A DNA stretch of 64,000 nucleotides. It comes from Actinomycetes bacterium (GTDB taxonomy: Bacteria; Actinomycetota; Actinomycetes; Actinomycetales; Microbacteriaceae). Below the pieces are notes generated by a model. It was given only the letters and a program-made list of their open reading frames with translations, ran no database searches and had not been told where the DNA came from. Numbering within the stretch: position 1 is the first letter of the stretch; each line of letters begins with the position of its first letter. The stretch covers positions 1 to 64,000 of the forward strand of contig JAKPAC010000015.1 of NCBI GenBank assembly GCA_029779645.1. The letters are read 5' to 3'. Positions 27,091 through 36,468 of this stretch are shown here, piece by piece. The position numbers and the translations under genes were made by a program.

Positions 27091-29412
27091 TCAGCCGGCG
27101 GTGATGACTCGCACGATTTCCCTCGCCCGCGCATCGAATGAATGCTCGGCACGCACCCGGGCGCTGGCGGCGGCGAGGGCGTGCGCGGGAGGAAAGATCT
27201 CGGCCGGGTCCTGTCGCAGCAGCGTCACCAGATGCTCCGCGTCGTCGAATGCGATTGCGGCGCCGCCGAACAGCTCAGGAACACCGTCGACGCGTTCGCT
27301 GATGACGCGTCCCCCGGCCGCGACCGCGTCGAACAGCCGCATGGCCATGAACCCTTCCTCGCGCATCGCGGGCCACTGGTCGTTGAGCACGATCGAAGCC
27401 GTCTCGTAGCGCTCGCTGAGCCGCTCATTCGGGATCGCCGTCGCGACGATCGCGTCGGCGGGAATGAAGCCCCGCCAATCCGGTCCGTAGACCTTGACCG
27501 GGATTCCAGCCCGCAGCGGGCCGACCACCGCCGGCCGTGCGATCCCACGCGCCGTGCCGACGAAGACGATGTCGTCGCCGCGCGGCAGCTCCCGTGGAAA
27601 GAACAGATCGGTGTCCGTGCACTCCAGCAGCGGCTCCACCGCGATGCCGAACTGGGCGCTGGCCTTCGCCGCCCACCGTTCCGATGCGGCGAAGACGTAG
27701 TCGAACTGCGCAAGCTCGTCGCGCGTGATCTCGTCAGGGTGGCTGATGATCCACAGGACGCGCACACCGGTCGCTGGCGGGTCGATCCGATACGGTCCGC
27801 GGACCACGACGGTGACGTCGTCGAGATAGCTCGTAGCCCGCGCGCGTGCATCAAAACAGTCGACGACGACCTCGAGGTCGCGGCGGCGAAGCGCATTGGC
27901 CAGTCCGGTGGCGAAGTGGGTGTCGCCCCAGACCCGGCCTGCGTGCCCGGCCGGGGCGCAGATCTTGATCGCCCAGCGCTCACGCACGCGCCCGTCCGCA
28001 ACGCGGCGGAGCGTCGGTCGGCGGGTGCCACCATGCCCATCCCAGCCGGTGATCCCGAACCCGAACGCCCGGAACAACCGGTCGACCTCAGCCGCATCCG
28101 AGGGGAGCGCGAACGACGACGGCGCTGCCGCAGCGGCTGCCGCGAAACGCCGTTCGCTGCGCTCCGGGTCGCGCCGGGCGAACGCGCGTTCTGGCTCGAG
28201 CTGCCACGCCTGCACAGCCATGAGCACGACGAACTCGAAGTCGCGATCGATCCCGCGCAGCTGCGCGCTCAGCGCCTCGAGCTCGAGCTCGTTGACGAGC
28301 CCCGAATCCAATCCGCCCGCGCGTCGAAAGTCATCGACGGCGACAGCGAAGGTCCGCGCGGTCAGCGCCGGCACAGCGTGCCGGGCGGCCTCGACCCGAA
28401 GCGCGTCCTCGAGGGGATGGTCGCGCAGGATCCGATGGGGGGTGTCGGCGCCGCACAGCAGCGCGCCCACGCCATCGACGGTGCCGTCGAACCGCACGGA
28501 GAGCGGCATGGCGGCGCACCCGTGCCGCGCCTCGTCGAGGCAGCGCTGCGCCTCGGCTGCGCTCAGCGCAACCCGCGGGTCGACCACCAGCGCACGGCTC
28601 CCCGTGACCCGCGTCATCGCCGCGTTGACGACGTCGGCATACGTCGCGGCCGCCCCGAAGAGCACAGCTTCCGCGAGCGGAACCAAGTCCGCGAAGAGCC
28701 GCGTGCCCAGCCATTGGCCGGCAGGCAGGTCGACAGCCGCGACGACGACCTGGATGCCCTCGGCGGCGAGATCGGCGAGGGCGTGCAGCCTGCGGTCGTA
28801 CGCTGAGGCCTCCCCCTGCACGATGCCGATTACGCTCGCGGCGTCGGCTCGCTCCGCCGCCCGCACGGCGACGGGCTCCGCCGTGCTCTCCGGCCCGCGC
28901 GCCAATGCCGACATCCGCGCGACATACGCCAGCACCGACTGGCTCGCCTCGAACGCGCCGGCCCGAAGCACGAGCGTCGCGTGCTCACGCCGTTCCCACA
29001 GGTGACCGATCGGTCCCTGTGGATGGGCCGCTGCCTCCGGCGACACCTTCGCGTACGCGCGCGCGTCCCAGAACGGGTGCACCGAGATCTCGGCCTTGTT
29101 TCCCCCGATCACATACGCGTACATCGCAGGCACACGGTCGGCCTCCGGAAGACCCCGCCCGGCGATCAGCTCGTCGAAGAGCGGATTGAGGCTCAGGCCG
29201 CGGCGCCAGCCCGCACGGGCGTAGTGTCGCACGGCGCGGCTGGTCGACATCGAGGGGCGCCCCAGCTGCGCGGCGTAGAACTGGGCGTCGGCGAGGCCGC
29301 TGGCGAGAATCGATCGCTCCCACCATCGGCGATCGATGGCGCGAACGAGCGCACCGATTCCGGGGATGCTCCGCCCGCGGCGCATCCCCGCGCGCAGCAC
29401 GCGGGCGATCAC
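27091..29412 (-). CDS. Large two-module glycosyltransferase, C-terminal group-1 type
   Basis: A 773-residue protein. The C-terminal third (about 480-773) looks like a GT-B glycosyltransferase of the group-1/CgeB type: IKICAPAGHAGRVWGDTHFA, VLWIISHPDEITRDEL, FVFAASERWA-like and VPELFGGAAIAFDD near the end. Residues about 30-160 contain two short repeats of the 'DAxFYAxQLG..HYARAGWRRG' and 'FWDARAYAKV..HLWERRE' kind found in actinobacterial wall glycosyltransferases, and about 190-430 resemble a degenerate GT2 domain without a clear DxD. GTG 29412 overlaps the upstream stop. Sugar unknown. Confidence 0.72.
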   Translation of the reverse strand: MIARVLRAGMRRGRSIPGIGALVRAIDRRWWERSILASGLADAQFYAAQLGRPSMSTSRAVRHYARAGWRRGLSLNPLFDELIAGRGLPEADRVPAMYAYVIGGNKAEISVHPFWDARAYAKVSPEAAAHPQGPIGHLWERREHATLVLRAGAFEASQSVLAYVARMSALARGPESTAEPVAVRAAERADAASVIGIVQGEASAYDRRLHALADLAAEGIQVVVAAVDLPAGQWLGTRLFADLVPLAEAVLFGAAATYADVVNAAMTRVTGSRALVVDPRVALSAAEAQRCLDEARHGCAAMPLSVRFDGTVDGVGALLCGADTPHRILRDHPLEDALRVEAARHAVPALTARTFAVAVDDFRRAGGLDSGLVNELELEALSAQLRGIDRDFEFVVLMAVQAWQLEPERAFARRDPERSERRFAAAAAAAPSSFALPSDAAEVDRLFRAFGFGITGWDGHGGTRRPTLRRVADGRVRERWAIKICAPAGHAGRVWGDTHFATGLANALRRRDLEVVVDCFDARARATSYLDDVTVVVRGPYRIDPPATGVRVLWIISHPDEITRDELAQFDYVFAASERWAAKASAQFGIAVEPLLECTDTDLFFPRELPRGDDIVFVGTARGIARPAVVGPLRAGIPVKVYGPDWRGFIPADAIVATAIPNERLSERYETASIVLNDQWPAMREEGFMAMRLFDAVAAGGRVISERVDGVPELFGGAAIAFDDAEHLVTLLRQDPAEIFPPAHALAAASARVRAEHSFDARAREIVRVITAG

Positions 29413-30371
29413 TCCGGGTTCCCCCCTGCAGCGCGCTGCCGAGAGCCCAGCGTGCGGTACATCCGCGCGGCCAGGCGGCGCACCCGCGACCAGATCGGAT
29501 GCTGCCGCTCCAGCTCCCTGCGCAGCGTCAGCGTGTAGTCCCGCAGCGCGTCGTCGACCTGCCGGCGCACCTCCTTCTCGACCAGCCCGGCGATGAACAG
29601 CGGCAGGCCCGGGCCCGACTCGCGGACGTACGCGCGAAGCGCCTCGTCACGGATGCGCTCGTCGTCGCGGTCGTGGATGTCGCCGAGCGCGTACATGCTG
29701 TTGCCGTCGGCGCCGCGCTGATCGGGGCGCTGGGTCCAGAACGCCAGCGGCTCGCCCGTGATGTAGCCGATCTGGTGGTCCAGGGCGACCCGCAGGTAGA
29801 ACTCCCAGTCCTCGACCGCGTCCAGCGTCTCGTCATAGAACCCGACGTCGTCGTGCAGCGAGCGGCGGTAGAGAAACGAGATCGGCACGGCGCGGTTGAC
29901 CGACAGCAGCCTCGAGTAGGTGACGAAGCCCTGCCCCGCCCAGAACGGCGCCGTGCCCACCTGCACGAACGCGTCGCCGCGTTTCTCCTCGTAGACGATC
30001 TGGGTCGTGACCATCACGCCGCCGTCGCGCGGGTGCGCGTCGAGCCAGGCCACGGTCTGCGCGAGGAATGCAGGCGCCCAGCGATCGTCGTCGTCGTGCA
30101 GGACGACGTAGTCGCTCGCGGCCGTGCGCATGCCGAGGTTCGCCGCCGCGCATCTCCCCCCGGGCGCCACCGTGTCGACGATGGTGATGCGATCGCCCAG
30201 CCGCGTGGCGAACGGCCGCACCGCCCGCTCGACCGCATCCCGGTCGCCGCCGTCATTGACCACCACGACGTGCCAGTCGGCGAACGACTGCGCGAGCACG
30301 TCGCCCAGCGCACGTGCGAGAAAGTAGGGACGATCCTTCGTGCGGACGACGATCGAGACGCGAGCAGCCAT
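29409..30371 (-). CDS. Family 2 glycosyltransferase
   Basis: A 320-residue GT2 enzyme with VSIVVRTKDRPYFLARAL, VVVVNDGGDRDAV, GGRCAAANLGMRTA and VVLHDDDDRWAPAF (extended acidic metal site). The second half has LDAVEDWEFYLRVALD, a GT2 acceptor-side motif, and an Arg-rich C-terminal helix that may contact the membrane. It is first in a pair with the large glycosyltransferase. Its ATG is preceded by TACATT with a six-base spacing. Confidence 0.87.
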   Translation of the reverse strand: MAARVSIVVRTKDRPYFLARALGDVLAQSFADWHVVVVNDGGDRDAVERAVRPFATRLGDRITIVDTVAPGGRCAAANLGMRTAASDYVVLHDDDDRWAPAFLAQTVAWLDAHPRDGGVMVTTQIVYEEKRGDAFVQVGTAPFWAGQGFVTYSRLLSVNRAVPISFLYRRSLHDDVGFYDETLDAVEDWEFYLRVALDHQIGYITGEPLAFWTQRPDQRGADGNSMYALGDIHDRDDERIRDEALRAYVRESGPGLPLFIAGLVEKEVRRQVDDALRDYTLTLRRELERQHPIWSRVRRLAARMYRTLGSRQRAAGGNPE

Positions 30372-30377
30372 GACTCA

Positions 30378-30383
30378 AATGTA
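30378..30383 (-). promoter_or_regulatory. -10 TACATT, leaderless start of a GT2 gene
   Basis: TACATT ends six bases before ATG 30371 on the minus strand, and no ribosome site is visible. This is one of the clearest leaderless-type promoters in the window. Confidence 0.5.
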
Positions 30384-30451
30384 GACGGCCGCCCGCGCCG
30401 CGTTCGCAGCGCGACGCCCGGACCGGCTCGGCGCGTCGGTCACGCAGGGCG

Positions 30452-31570
30452 CTACAGCTCGGCGTGCAGCGCCCACACCCGATCGCCCGCGTCGAGCCAC
30501 GAGAACCCGCGCGCGCGGTCGCCGGCGAGCACGCCGAGGCGCTTCGCCGCGTCGGCATCGCCCAGCACCTCGGCGATCGCCGCACCCCAGGCATCCGCGC
30601 CCTCGCCAGAGACGAAGCTCGCCGCATCGCTCGCGACCTCCCGATACGTCGCGGTGTCGCGCGCCACCACCGGCGCTCCCACCGCGAACGCCTCGAGCAT
30701 GCGGAACGGGAACGCGAACCCCGTGGATGCCGCGAGCACGGCGTCGGCGCTCGACCAGATCGTCGCGCGCTCCGAGGCATCCATCGCCCCGAACAGCTGC
30801 ATGCGCGAGGCGACGCCCACCGCGTCGGCAAGCTCACGCAGCTCGTCGACATCGGCGCCCGGCACATCGAGCACGACGAGCGACAGCTCGGCATCGAGCG
30901 CGAGGGCGCCGAGCGCGTCGGCCACACCCGAGGAGGCGAGCGCCGAGCCCGACATCGCGACGAAGCGCGGCGGCAGCTCGAGCGCGCGAGCACGGTCCGA
31001 CGCATCGGCCGGGGCCGCGAAGCCGCTCGGCGGCGCCCCCGGAATCACCCGGATCCGGTCGCCCAGCGCGGTCTGCTCGCGAAGCTCGGCCGCCATGGCG
31101 TGGGTCGGCACGACGACCGCGTCGGCGTGGCGCTGGGCGCGCCGCAGCATCCCCCTCGCCCAGGTCAGCCGCCCGCGGGGCATCTCGTCGGGGGCGGTGA
31201 ACGCGTCGAGCGAGTTGATCGTCACCACGGTCTGATCGCCGTCGTGCACGCGGTCGTGCTTGACCAGCGGCGCCATCAGCGTGGGCGCGTGCACCATCCC
31301 GCCCGAGAGCGGGCCGACGCCGAGCTGCCACGCGGCCGCGAGCTCGCGGCGCTGCAGCGGCGCGCGCGTCACGCGGGCCAGCCCCGGCACGAGCTCGGCG
31401 ATCTCTGCGGGCGGGCCGCCCGAGCCGGCGGCGGGCACGATCGCCTCCACCTCGCAGCCGCGGGGCGCCGAGGCGACGAGCCCGCGGGCAAGCTCGAGCG
31501 AGGCGGTCTGCAGCAGCGGGTCGGTCGGTGCGATCAGCTGATCGAGCACGAGGCGCAGCGTGGTGGTCAT
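30452..31570 (-). CDS. GT4-type glycosyltransferase
   Basis: A 372-residue GT-B enzyme. It has LGVGPLSGGMVHAPTLMAPL in the acceptor half, a VVVPTHAMAAELRE segment, and STGFAFPFRMLEAFAVGAPV with VVARDTATYREV in the donor half, the ExF(G)xxxxEAFA-like signature of GT4 enzymes. ATG 31570 overlaps the LCP stop (ATGA) with GAGGAG inside the LCP 3' end. The open frame continues far upstream through the LCP gene but only as an out-of-frame shadow. It is last in the purE-LCP-glycosyltransferase operon. Confidence 0.85.
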   Translation of the reverse strand: MTTTLRLVLDQLIAPTDPLLQTASLELARGLVASAPRGCEVEAIVPAAGSGGPPAEIAELVPGLARVTRAPLQRRELAAAWQLGVGPLSGGMVHAPTLMAPLVKHDRVHDGDQTVVTINSLDAFTAPDEMPRGRLTWARGMLRRAQRHADAVVVPTHAMAAELREQTALGDRIRVIPGAPPSGFAAPADASDRARALELPPRFVAMSGSALASSGVADALGALALDAELSLVVLDVPGADVDELRELADAVGVASRMQLFGAMDASERATIWSSADAVLAASTGFAFPFRMLEAFAVGAPVVARDTATYREVASDAASFVSGEGADAWGAAIAEVLGDADAAKRLGVLAGDRARGFSWLDAGDRVWALHAEL

Positions 31571-32955
31571 TTCTCCTCCTCCGGCACCGGCGGGTGCAGG
31601 GCCGCACGCACCAGCTCCTGGATGTACGCGACGTCGGGACGCTCCGGGTCGACCCCGCCCTGCGGCGTGAGCTCGATGGTCTGCATCGGCAGCTCGCGCG
31701 ACTTCACGGCGAGATCGACGAAGTACGGCAGCATCGACTGCGGCAGGTCGGTCCTGATCACGTCGCTCCCGGCGGCCGCGACATCCTGGAACCGGGCGAG
31801 GACGTTCGCGGGGTTCGTCTGCCGGAGGATCGCCTCCTGCAGCTCGCGCTGGCGCCGCATCCGGTCCCAGTCGTTGGTCGTGTAGCGCGAGCGGGCGTAC
31901 CACTGGGCGGTGTCGCCGTTCATGTGCTGCTCGCCGACCTCGATCCACCCGATCGCCCATTCGTCGACCGGCTGCGTCGGGTACGTCGGCCCGCCCATCG
32001 GCAGTCGCTCGATGACGTTGATCGTGACCCCGCCGAGGGCGTCCACGAGCGCGGCGAAGCCGTGCATGTCGATCAGCACGTAGTAGGGAATCTCGATGCC
32101 GAGCAGCCCCTCGGCCGCGTCCTTGGTCGCCTCGATCCCCGGCGTCGAGCCGTTCGCCCGGGCCTCGGGGTAGAGCGCGTCGCCGTCGCCGCAGACCTCG
32201 ACCTCGGTGACGAGCTGGTTGATGCCGCTGCCCCAGCCGCAGTTGATGTTGCTGTGGCCCGTGTGCCCGTCGGGGTAGCGCTCCAGCATCGGGCCAGGCG
32301 AGAACGGCGTGTTCGCGATGTCTCGCGGGATGCCGGTGACCGTCGCCGCGCCCGTGTCGGCGTTGACCGACACGACCGAGATCGAGTCGAAGCGCATCGA
32401 GTCGCGGCCGTCGCCGCTGTCGGCGCCCAGCAGCAGGATGTTGTAGTAGCCGTCGCTCGGCGGCACGCTGGGTCCGCCGTCGCCGAAGATCGACTCGAGT
32501 GTGCCGCGGGTGATCCCGGTCAGGTACGAGGCGTAGACGGCGCCGCCGGATGCCACGACCATGAGCGCGACCGCCAGCGCGGCGATCGCAGGCCGCGCCT
32601 TCGGCCGGGCCTTCACGAGCCGGACCAGTCGCAGCGTGTCGAGCGTCAGCACCACCCACAGCACGGCGTAGGCGATCAGCAGCGCCTGGGCGAGCAGCAG
32701 CCCGAAGAAGCTCGTCGCGATGCCGACGATCAGCTGCGGCCACAGCAGCGCCGCCAGCAGGGCCAGCAGCACGAGCGCCCACATGCTGAGCGTCGCCGAG
32801 AGGCCGATGCGACCCAGCCGGCGGTTGCCGGCGAGCGCCTGCGCCGACCCGGGGAGCAGGAAGTTCAGCGCCACGAGCCACCAGCCGCGCCGGGTCATCA
32901 GCTCTTGCGAGCCGGCATCCGGGTAGCGAATCGGGCTCGAGACGGACGTGCTCAT
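31567..32955 (-). CDS. LytR-CpsA-Psr (LCP) family wall glycopolymer ligase
   Basis: A 462-residue membrane protein. It has an unusually long N-terminal membrane part with four or five helices (about 25-150), then the extracytoplasmic LCP domain: [40 protein letters not shown] (catalytic Arg), and [10 protein letters not shown] with [19 protein letters not shown] (pyrophosphate-binding Arg residues). LCP enzymes attach polyprenyl-linked glycopolymers to peptidoglycan, so this is the probable last step for the polymer made upstream. Its ATG overlaps the purE stop. Confidence 0.92.
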   Translation of the reverse strand: MSTSVSSPIRYPDAGSQELMTRRGWWLVALNFLLPGSAQALAGNRRLGRIGLSATLSMWALVLLALLAALLWPQLIVGIATSFFGLLLAQALLIAYAVLWVVLTLDTLRLVRLVKARPKARPAIAALAVALMVVASGGAVYASYLTGITRGTLESIFGDGGPSVPPSDGYYNILLLGADSGDGRDSMRFDSISVVSVNADTGAATVTGIPRDIANTPFSPGPMLERYPDGHTGHSNINCGWGSGINQLVTEVEVCGDGDALYPEARANGSTPGIEATKDAAEGLLGIEIPYYVLIDMHGFAALVDALGGVTINVIERLPMGGPTYPTQPVDEWAIGWIEVGEQHMNGDTAQWYARSRYTTNDWDRMRRQRELQEAILRQTNPANVLARFQDVAAAGSDVIRTDLPQSMLPYFVDLAVKSRELPMQTIELTPQGGVDPERPDVAYIQELVRAALHPPVPEEEK

Positions 32956-33473
32956 CGCAGGGAGGCCTTGAGCCTCACATTCTTCTCCTCGACCTCCAGG
33001 GCCAGGCTGTTGGCGTAGCCCTCGAGGCGGTTCAGCAGGGTGTCGTCGCCGGTCGCGAGCATCTTCACCGCGAGCAGCGCCGCGTTCTTCGCGCCGCCGA
33101 TCGACACCGTCGCGACCGGCACGCCGCCGGGCATCTGCACGATGCTCAGCAGCGAGTCGAGGCCGTCGAGCGTGGCCAGCGGCACCGGCACGCCGACGAC
33201 CGGGAGCGGGGTGACCGAGGCGAGCATGCCCGGCAGGTGCGCGGCGCCGCCGGCGCCCGCGATGATCACCTTGATGCCGCGGGCGCGTGCCTCGCGGCCG
33301 TATGCGATCAGCTTGTCGGGCGTGCGGTGCGCCGAGACGACCTCGACCTCGTGCGCGATGCCGAAGTCGCTGAGGGTCTGCGACGCGTCGCTCATCACCC
33401 GCCAGTCCGAGTCGGATCCCATCACGACGCCGACGAGGGGCGCGTTCGATTCATGCAGTACTCGCGTGGTCAC
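32952..33473 (-). CDS. purE: N5-carboxyaminoimidazole ribonucleotide mutase PurE
   Basis: A 173-residue class I PurE with [40 protein letters not shown] and [19 protein letters not shown], the complete active-site set for isomerising N5-CAIR to CAIR in purine synthesis. GTG 33473 is chosen because TACCCT sits exactly six bases upstream; a 24-residue extension is rejected. It heads an operon with LCP and a glycosyltransferase, while purK lies about 120 bases upstream on the same strand. Confidence 0.95.
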   Translation of the reverse strand: MTTRVLHESNAPLVGVVMGSDSDWRVMSDASQTLSDFGIAHEVEVVSAHRTPDKLIAYGREARARGIKVIIAGAGGAAHLPGMLASVTPLPVVGVPVPLATLDGLDSLLSIVQMPGGVPVATVSIGGAKNAALLAVKMLATGDDTLLNRLEGYANSLALEVEEKNVRLKASLR

Positions 33474-33479
33474 CCACCC

Positions 33480-33485
33480 AGGGTA
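33480..33485 (-). promoter_or_regulatory. -10 TACCCT, leaderless start of purE
   Basis: TACCCT on the minus strand is six bases from GTG 33473. It lies after the purK-side hairpin, so purE-LCP-glycosyltransferase can be transcribed apart from purK. Confidence 0.5.
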
Positions 33486-33538
33486 GGCGCTGGCGGCTGT
33501 GGGGACGCTCAGCGCGACGGGTGTGTCACGCGGATGCC

Positions 33539-33565
33539 GCGGCACGGCGCCGCGCGCCGTGCCGC
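33539..33565. terminator. Hairpin downstream of purK
   Basis: GCGGCACGGCG (33539-33549) pairs perfectly with 33555-33565 around a five-base loop. It is 32 bases beyond the purK stop on the minus strand and before the purE promoter. No T tract. Confidence 0.6.
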
Positions 33566-33596
33566 CCGCTCAGCCCGGTCCGCTCGATCAGCGCGG

Positions 33597-34733
33597 TCAG
33601 CCCTCGAAGCACGCGGCGGCGGCGCGCGCGTCGAAGGCCACGTCGTCGAGGTTGTCGCCGACGACGTTCACGTGCCCGACCTTGCGCCCGGGGCGCGGGT
33701 CCTTGCCGTAGTTGTGGATCTTGGCGTGCGGGACCTCGCGCATCGCCGCGGCGTAGCGCGCATCGAGCGTGCCCTCGAGGGGCCCGCCGAGGATGTTGAT
33801 CATCACCGACCAGGGGGCTCCCGCCGCGGTGTCGCCGAGCGGCAGGTCGAGCACGGCCCGCAGGTGCTGCTCGAACTGGCTCGTCACGGCGCCGTCCTGC
33901 GTCCAGTGCCCGCTGTTGTGCGGGCGCATCGCGAGCTCGTTGACGAGCAGTCGCTCATCGACGGTCTCGAACAGCTCGACCGCCATCACGCCGGTCACGC
34001 CGAGGCCCGAGACGATGGCGTCGCCGATCTCGCCGGCGACCTCCACGAGGCGCGTCGTCGCGTTCGGGGCGGGCGCGAAGACCTCGGCGCAGACGCCGCC
34101 CTTCTGCACGGTCTCGACGACCGGCCAGTGCCGCACCTCCCCGCTCGGGCTCCGGGCCACCAGCTGCGCGAGCTCGCGGCGGAAGTCGACGAGCTCCTCG
34201 GCCAGCAGCGCGCTGCCCGCCGGATCGTCGGCGATCGCGGCGAACCAGTCCGCGGCCTCCGCGGCCGACGACACCAGCCGAACACCCTTCCCGTCGTAGC
34301 CGCCGCGCGGCGTCTTCACGACCGCGCGGCCTGCGTGTGCGTCGATGAAGGCCTGCAGCTGCGCCTCGTCCGAGACGGCGGCCCACTCCGGCTGGGGCAT
34401 CCCGAGCGCCTCGAGGCGCTCGCGCATGCGCAGCTTGTCTTGCGCGAACTGCAGCGCATCTGGGCCCGGGTGCACCCGCACGCCCGCGTCGACCAGCGCG
34501 CGCAGCACCGACTGCGGCACGTGCTCGTGATCGAAGGTGACGACGTCGACGTCGGCCGCGAAGGCCTCGACGGTGGCCTGGTCACGATAATCGCCGACGG
34601 ATGTCGCGGCCAGCGCCGCCGACATGCCCTCGGCCTCGGCCAGCACGCGAATCTCGATGCCGAGATTCACCGCCGCGGGGATCATCATCCTCGCCAGCTG
34701 ACCGCCACCTACTACTCCGACCCGCAGAACCAT
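33597..34733 (-). CDS. purK: N5-carboxyaminoimidazole ribonucleotide synthase PurK
   Basis: A 378-residue ATP-grasp enzyme with VGVVGGGQLARMM (AIR/nucleotide loop), DVVTFDHEHVP, FAQDKLRMRERLEALG, VVKTPRGGYDGKGVRLV and NELAMRPHNSGHWTQDG, all standard PurK motifs. It carboxylates AIR using ATP and bicarbonate and hands the product to PurE. GGGGAAGGGG provides a ribosome site upstream of the ATG. Hairpin 33539-33565 separates it from purE. Confidence 0.96.
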   Translation of the reverse strand: MVLRVGVVGGGQLARMMIPAAVNLGIEIRVLAEAEGMSAALAATSVGDYRDQATVEAFAADVDVVTFDHEHVPQSVLRALVDAGVRVHPGPDALQFAQDKLRMRERLEALGMPQPEWAAVSDEAQLQAFIDAHAGRAVVKTPRGGYDGKGVRLVSSAAEAADWFAAIADDPAGSALLAEELVDFRRELAQLVARSPSGEVRHWPVVETVQKGGVCAEVFAPAPNATTRLVEVAGEIGDAIVSGLGVTGVMAVELFETVDERLLVNELAMRPHNSGHWTQDGAVTSQFEQHLRAVLDLPLGDTAAGAPWSVMINILGGPLEGTLDARYAAAMREVPHAKIHNYGKDPRPGRKVGHVNVVGDNLDDVAFDARAAAACFEG

Positions 34734-34821
34734 GCTGTGCCCCTTCCCCGTCTATCTTCCCGCATCGGGCGGGGCCGCGTGCACGCCCGGGCGATGCCGT
34801 GCCGATGCGACCGCGGCGCGG

Positions 34822-35406
34822 TCAGCGCGCCTGCGGCTCGGTGGGCTCCGTGGGCGCGGTGGGGATCAGCCCGGACGAGGCCTGCTCGTCGCGGTGCGCG
34901 AGGATCTGCCCCACCTCGATCTGGTCGCCGAGGGTCTCTTGCACGAGCGTCGCCGACGGCACGTTGACCAGGCGCAGCGGCGCGTCGATGCCGTTCTTCA
35001 GCACGATCGTCCCGGCGCCGAAGAGCCGCTGCAGCGGGCCGCGGCGCACCGAGATCGTGTACCCGCGGGCGTGCGGCAGCTCGGCCTGCTGACGGCGCAC
35101 GAGCCCCCAGCGCGCGATCACGCGGCGGTTGGTGATCGTGTAGAGGCGGCTGAGCCAGAGCAGGAACGGCAGGATCACCACGGCGACGACGACCAGCCCG
35201 GCCGCCAGCAGCAGCATCCAGTCCTCGAACGGCGCCGGCAGGTTGCCGTAGAGATACCCGGTGGCGCCGGCGACCGCGATCAGCACGATCGCGCACCAGC
35301 TGAGCCGGCGGGCCTGGCTGCGAAAGCGCGCCACGAGCAGCTCGGGCACGGACGCGCCCGGCGGGGGCGTGTGGGGTCGTCCCCCGAACGTGCTCGGCTG
35401 GCTCAC
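34822..35406 (-). CDS. PH-domain (YdbS/DUF304-like) membrane protein
   Basis: A 194-residue protein with two membrane helices (about 37-55 and 64-86) followed by a bacterial PH domain: YTITNRRVIARWGLVRR, the LPHARGYTISVRRGPLQRLF strand pair and IVLKNGIDAPLRLVNVPS. The N- and C-termini are Pro-rich. Function unknown; such proteins are common in actinobacteria and usually unlinked to their neighbours. GTG 35406 has CACAAT six bases upstream, consistent with a leaderless mRNA. Confidence 0.8.
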   Translation of the reverse strand: MSQPSTFGGRPHTPPPGASVPELLVARFRSQARRLSWCAIVLIAVAGATGYLYGNLPAPFEDWMLLLAAGLVVVAVVILPFLLWLSRLYTITNRRVIARWGLVRRQQAELPHARGYTISVRRGPLQRLFGAGTIVLKNGIDAPLRLVNVPSATLVQETLGDQIEVGQILAHRDEQASSGLIPTAPTEPTEPQAR

Positions 35407-35446
35407 GCTTCTATTGTGCCTGCGGGTGGCGGCATTGCCGCGCAGG

Positions 35447-35469
35447 CCGCGCGCTGTGTTCGCGCGCGG
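35447..35469. terminator. Possible weak hairpin between birA and the PH-domain gene
   Basis: CCGCGCGC (35447-35454) can pair with 35462-35469 around a seven-base loop, just after the birA stop on the minus strand. It is short and GC-only, so chance is possible. Confidence 0.3.
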
Positions 35470-35499
35470 ATCGGGGGCACGCGCCGCCCCGCCGCGCGC

Positions 35500-36315
35500 T
35501 CAGCCCCGCAGCGCGCTCGCCCGCACGTGCACGACGTCGCCGGCCGAGACCGCGACGACCTCGTCTTCGGTGCGCACCTGCAGCCGCCCGAAATCGTCGA
35601 TGTCGACGGCCTCGCCGCGCAGCTCGCCGCCGCCGGGCAGGTGGACGAGCACCTCGGTGCCGAGCGTGCTGCACACGGCCTTCACCTCGACGCGCACGCC
35701 GGCGGTGTTCGGGTTGCCGGCAGTCGCGCGCAGCGCGTCCCACCGCTCGTTGAGGGTGAAGAGATAGCCCACGAGCAGCAGGTCGGCGTCGACGTCGACG
35801 CCCAGTGCGGCGAACGAGGTCGCGGTCTCCACCGGAAGCTGCTCCGCGGTCATCGCCGTGTTCACGCCCGCGCCCACCACGATCGCGTCACGCTCGGCGT
35901 CGGTGACCATCTCGGCGAGGATGCCGCTGATCTTCTTCCCGTCGACGAGCACGTCGTTCGGCCACTTCAGCGACACCTCGCGCCCGCTCCCGCGCAGCGC
36001 ACGATCGACGGCGCGGGTCATCGCGACCCCCGAGATGAGCGGCAGCCAGCCACGGGCATCCATCGGCACGCCCTCGGCGTCGACGACGACCGATGCGGCC
36101 AGCGCCGCCCCTGGCGGGGTCGTCCACTCGCGGCCGAGGCGGCCGCGGCCGGCGCGCTGATCGAGCGTCAGCAGCACGGAGCCCTCGGGCCACTCCTCCG
36201 GCTCGGCGCGCACCCGCGCGACCAGGTCTGCATTGGTCGAGCCGGTCGATTCGAGCTGCAGCAGGCGGGGCGCAAAGTCGAGGCTGTGCGCGAACGTCGT
36301 CGTCGGGTCGGTCAT
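35500..36315 (-). CDS. birA: Biotin-[acetyl-CoA-carboxylase] ligase BirA (catalytic form without HTH)
   Basis: A 271-residue ligase that attaches biotin to the carboxylase BCCP domain. ESTGSTNADLVARV, LLTLDQRAGRGRLGREW (biotinyl-AMP loop), SLKWPNDVLVDGKKISGIL (catalytic Lys) and VVGAGVNTAM are intact, followed by the small C-terminal SH3-like domain. It lacks the N-terminal helix-turn-helix of E. coli BirA, so it is not a repressor. ATG 36315 has TACGAT seven bases upstream; the longer frame is rejected. It diverges from its carboxylase partners. Confidence 0.94.
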   Translation of the reverse strand: MTDPTTTFAHSLDFAPRLLQLESTGSTNADLVARVRAEPEEWPEGSVLLTLDQRAGRGRLGREWTTPPGAALAASVVVDAEGVPMDARGWLPLISGVAMTRAVDRALRGSGREVSLKWPNDVLVDGKKISGILAEMVTDAERDAIVVGAGVNTAMTAEQLPVETATSFAALGVDVDADLLLVGYLFTLNERWDALRATAGNPNTAGVRVEVKAVCSTLGTEVLVHLPGGGELRGEAVDIDDFGRLQVRTEDEVVAVSAGDVVHVRASALRG

Positions 36316-36322
36316 GGAGTCG

Positions 36323-36328
36323 ATCGTA
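36323..36328 (-). promoter_or_regulatory. -10 TACGAT, leaderless start of birA
   Basis: TACGAT on the minus strand ends seven bases before ATG 36315. It lies about 130 bases from the divergent carboxylase promoter. Confidence 0.45.
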
Positions 36329-36456
36329 GCCGCGCGGCGCGCCCGGGAACCGCCGTGTGAACCAGGGCGCCACGGCCCCGGGGTTGCGCGGATCCACAAC
36401 GAAACCGACACGCCATTGTGCAGATGCGGCAACGGCACTCTCAGTGCGGCCCCCGA

Positions 36457-36462
36457 TAGAGT
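36457..36462 (+). promoter_or_regulatory. -10 TAGAGT, leaderless start of the carboxylase beta gene
   Basis: TAGAGT is followed by six bases and GTG 36469, with no ribosome site between. No good -35 box was found 16-18 bases upstream. Confidence 0.5.
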
Positions 36463-36468
36463 GAATTC

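Noticed and set aside
30372..30451. Possible terminator in the gap between the GT4 and GT2 genes
   Set aside because: Only imperfect GC stems of five or six pairs; not distinguishable from background at this base composition.
31571..32881. Possible LCP-glycosyltransferase fusion from a continuous minus-strand frame
   Set aside because: The extension is the out-of-frame shadow of the LCP gene; the real enzymes are separate with an ATGA overlap.
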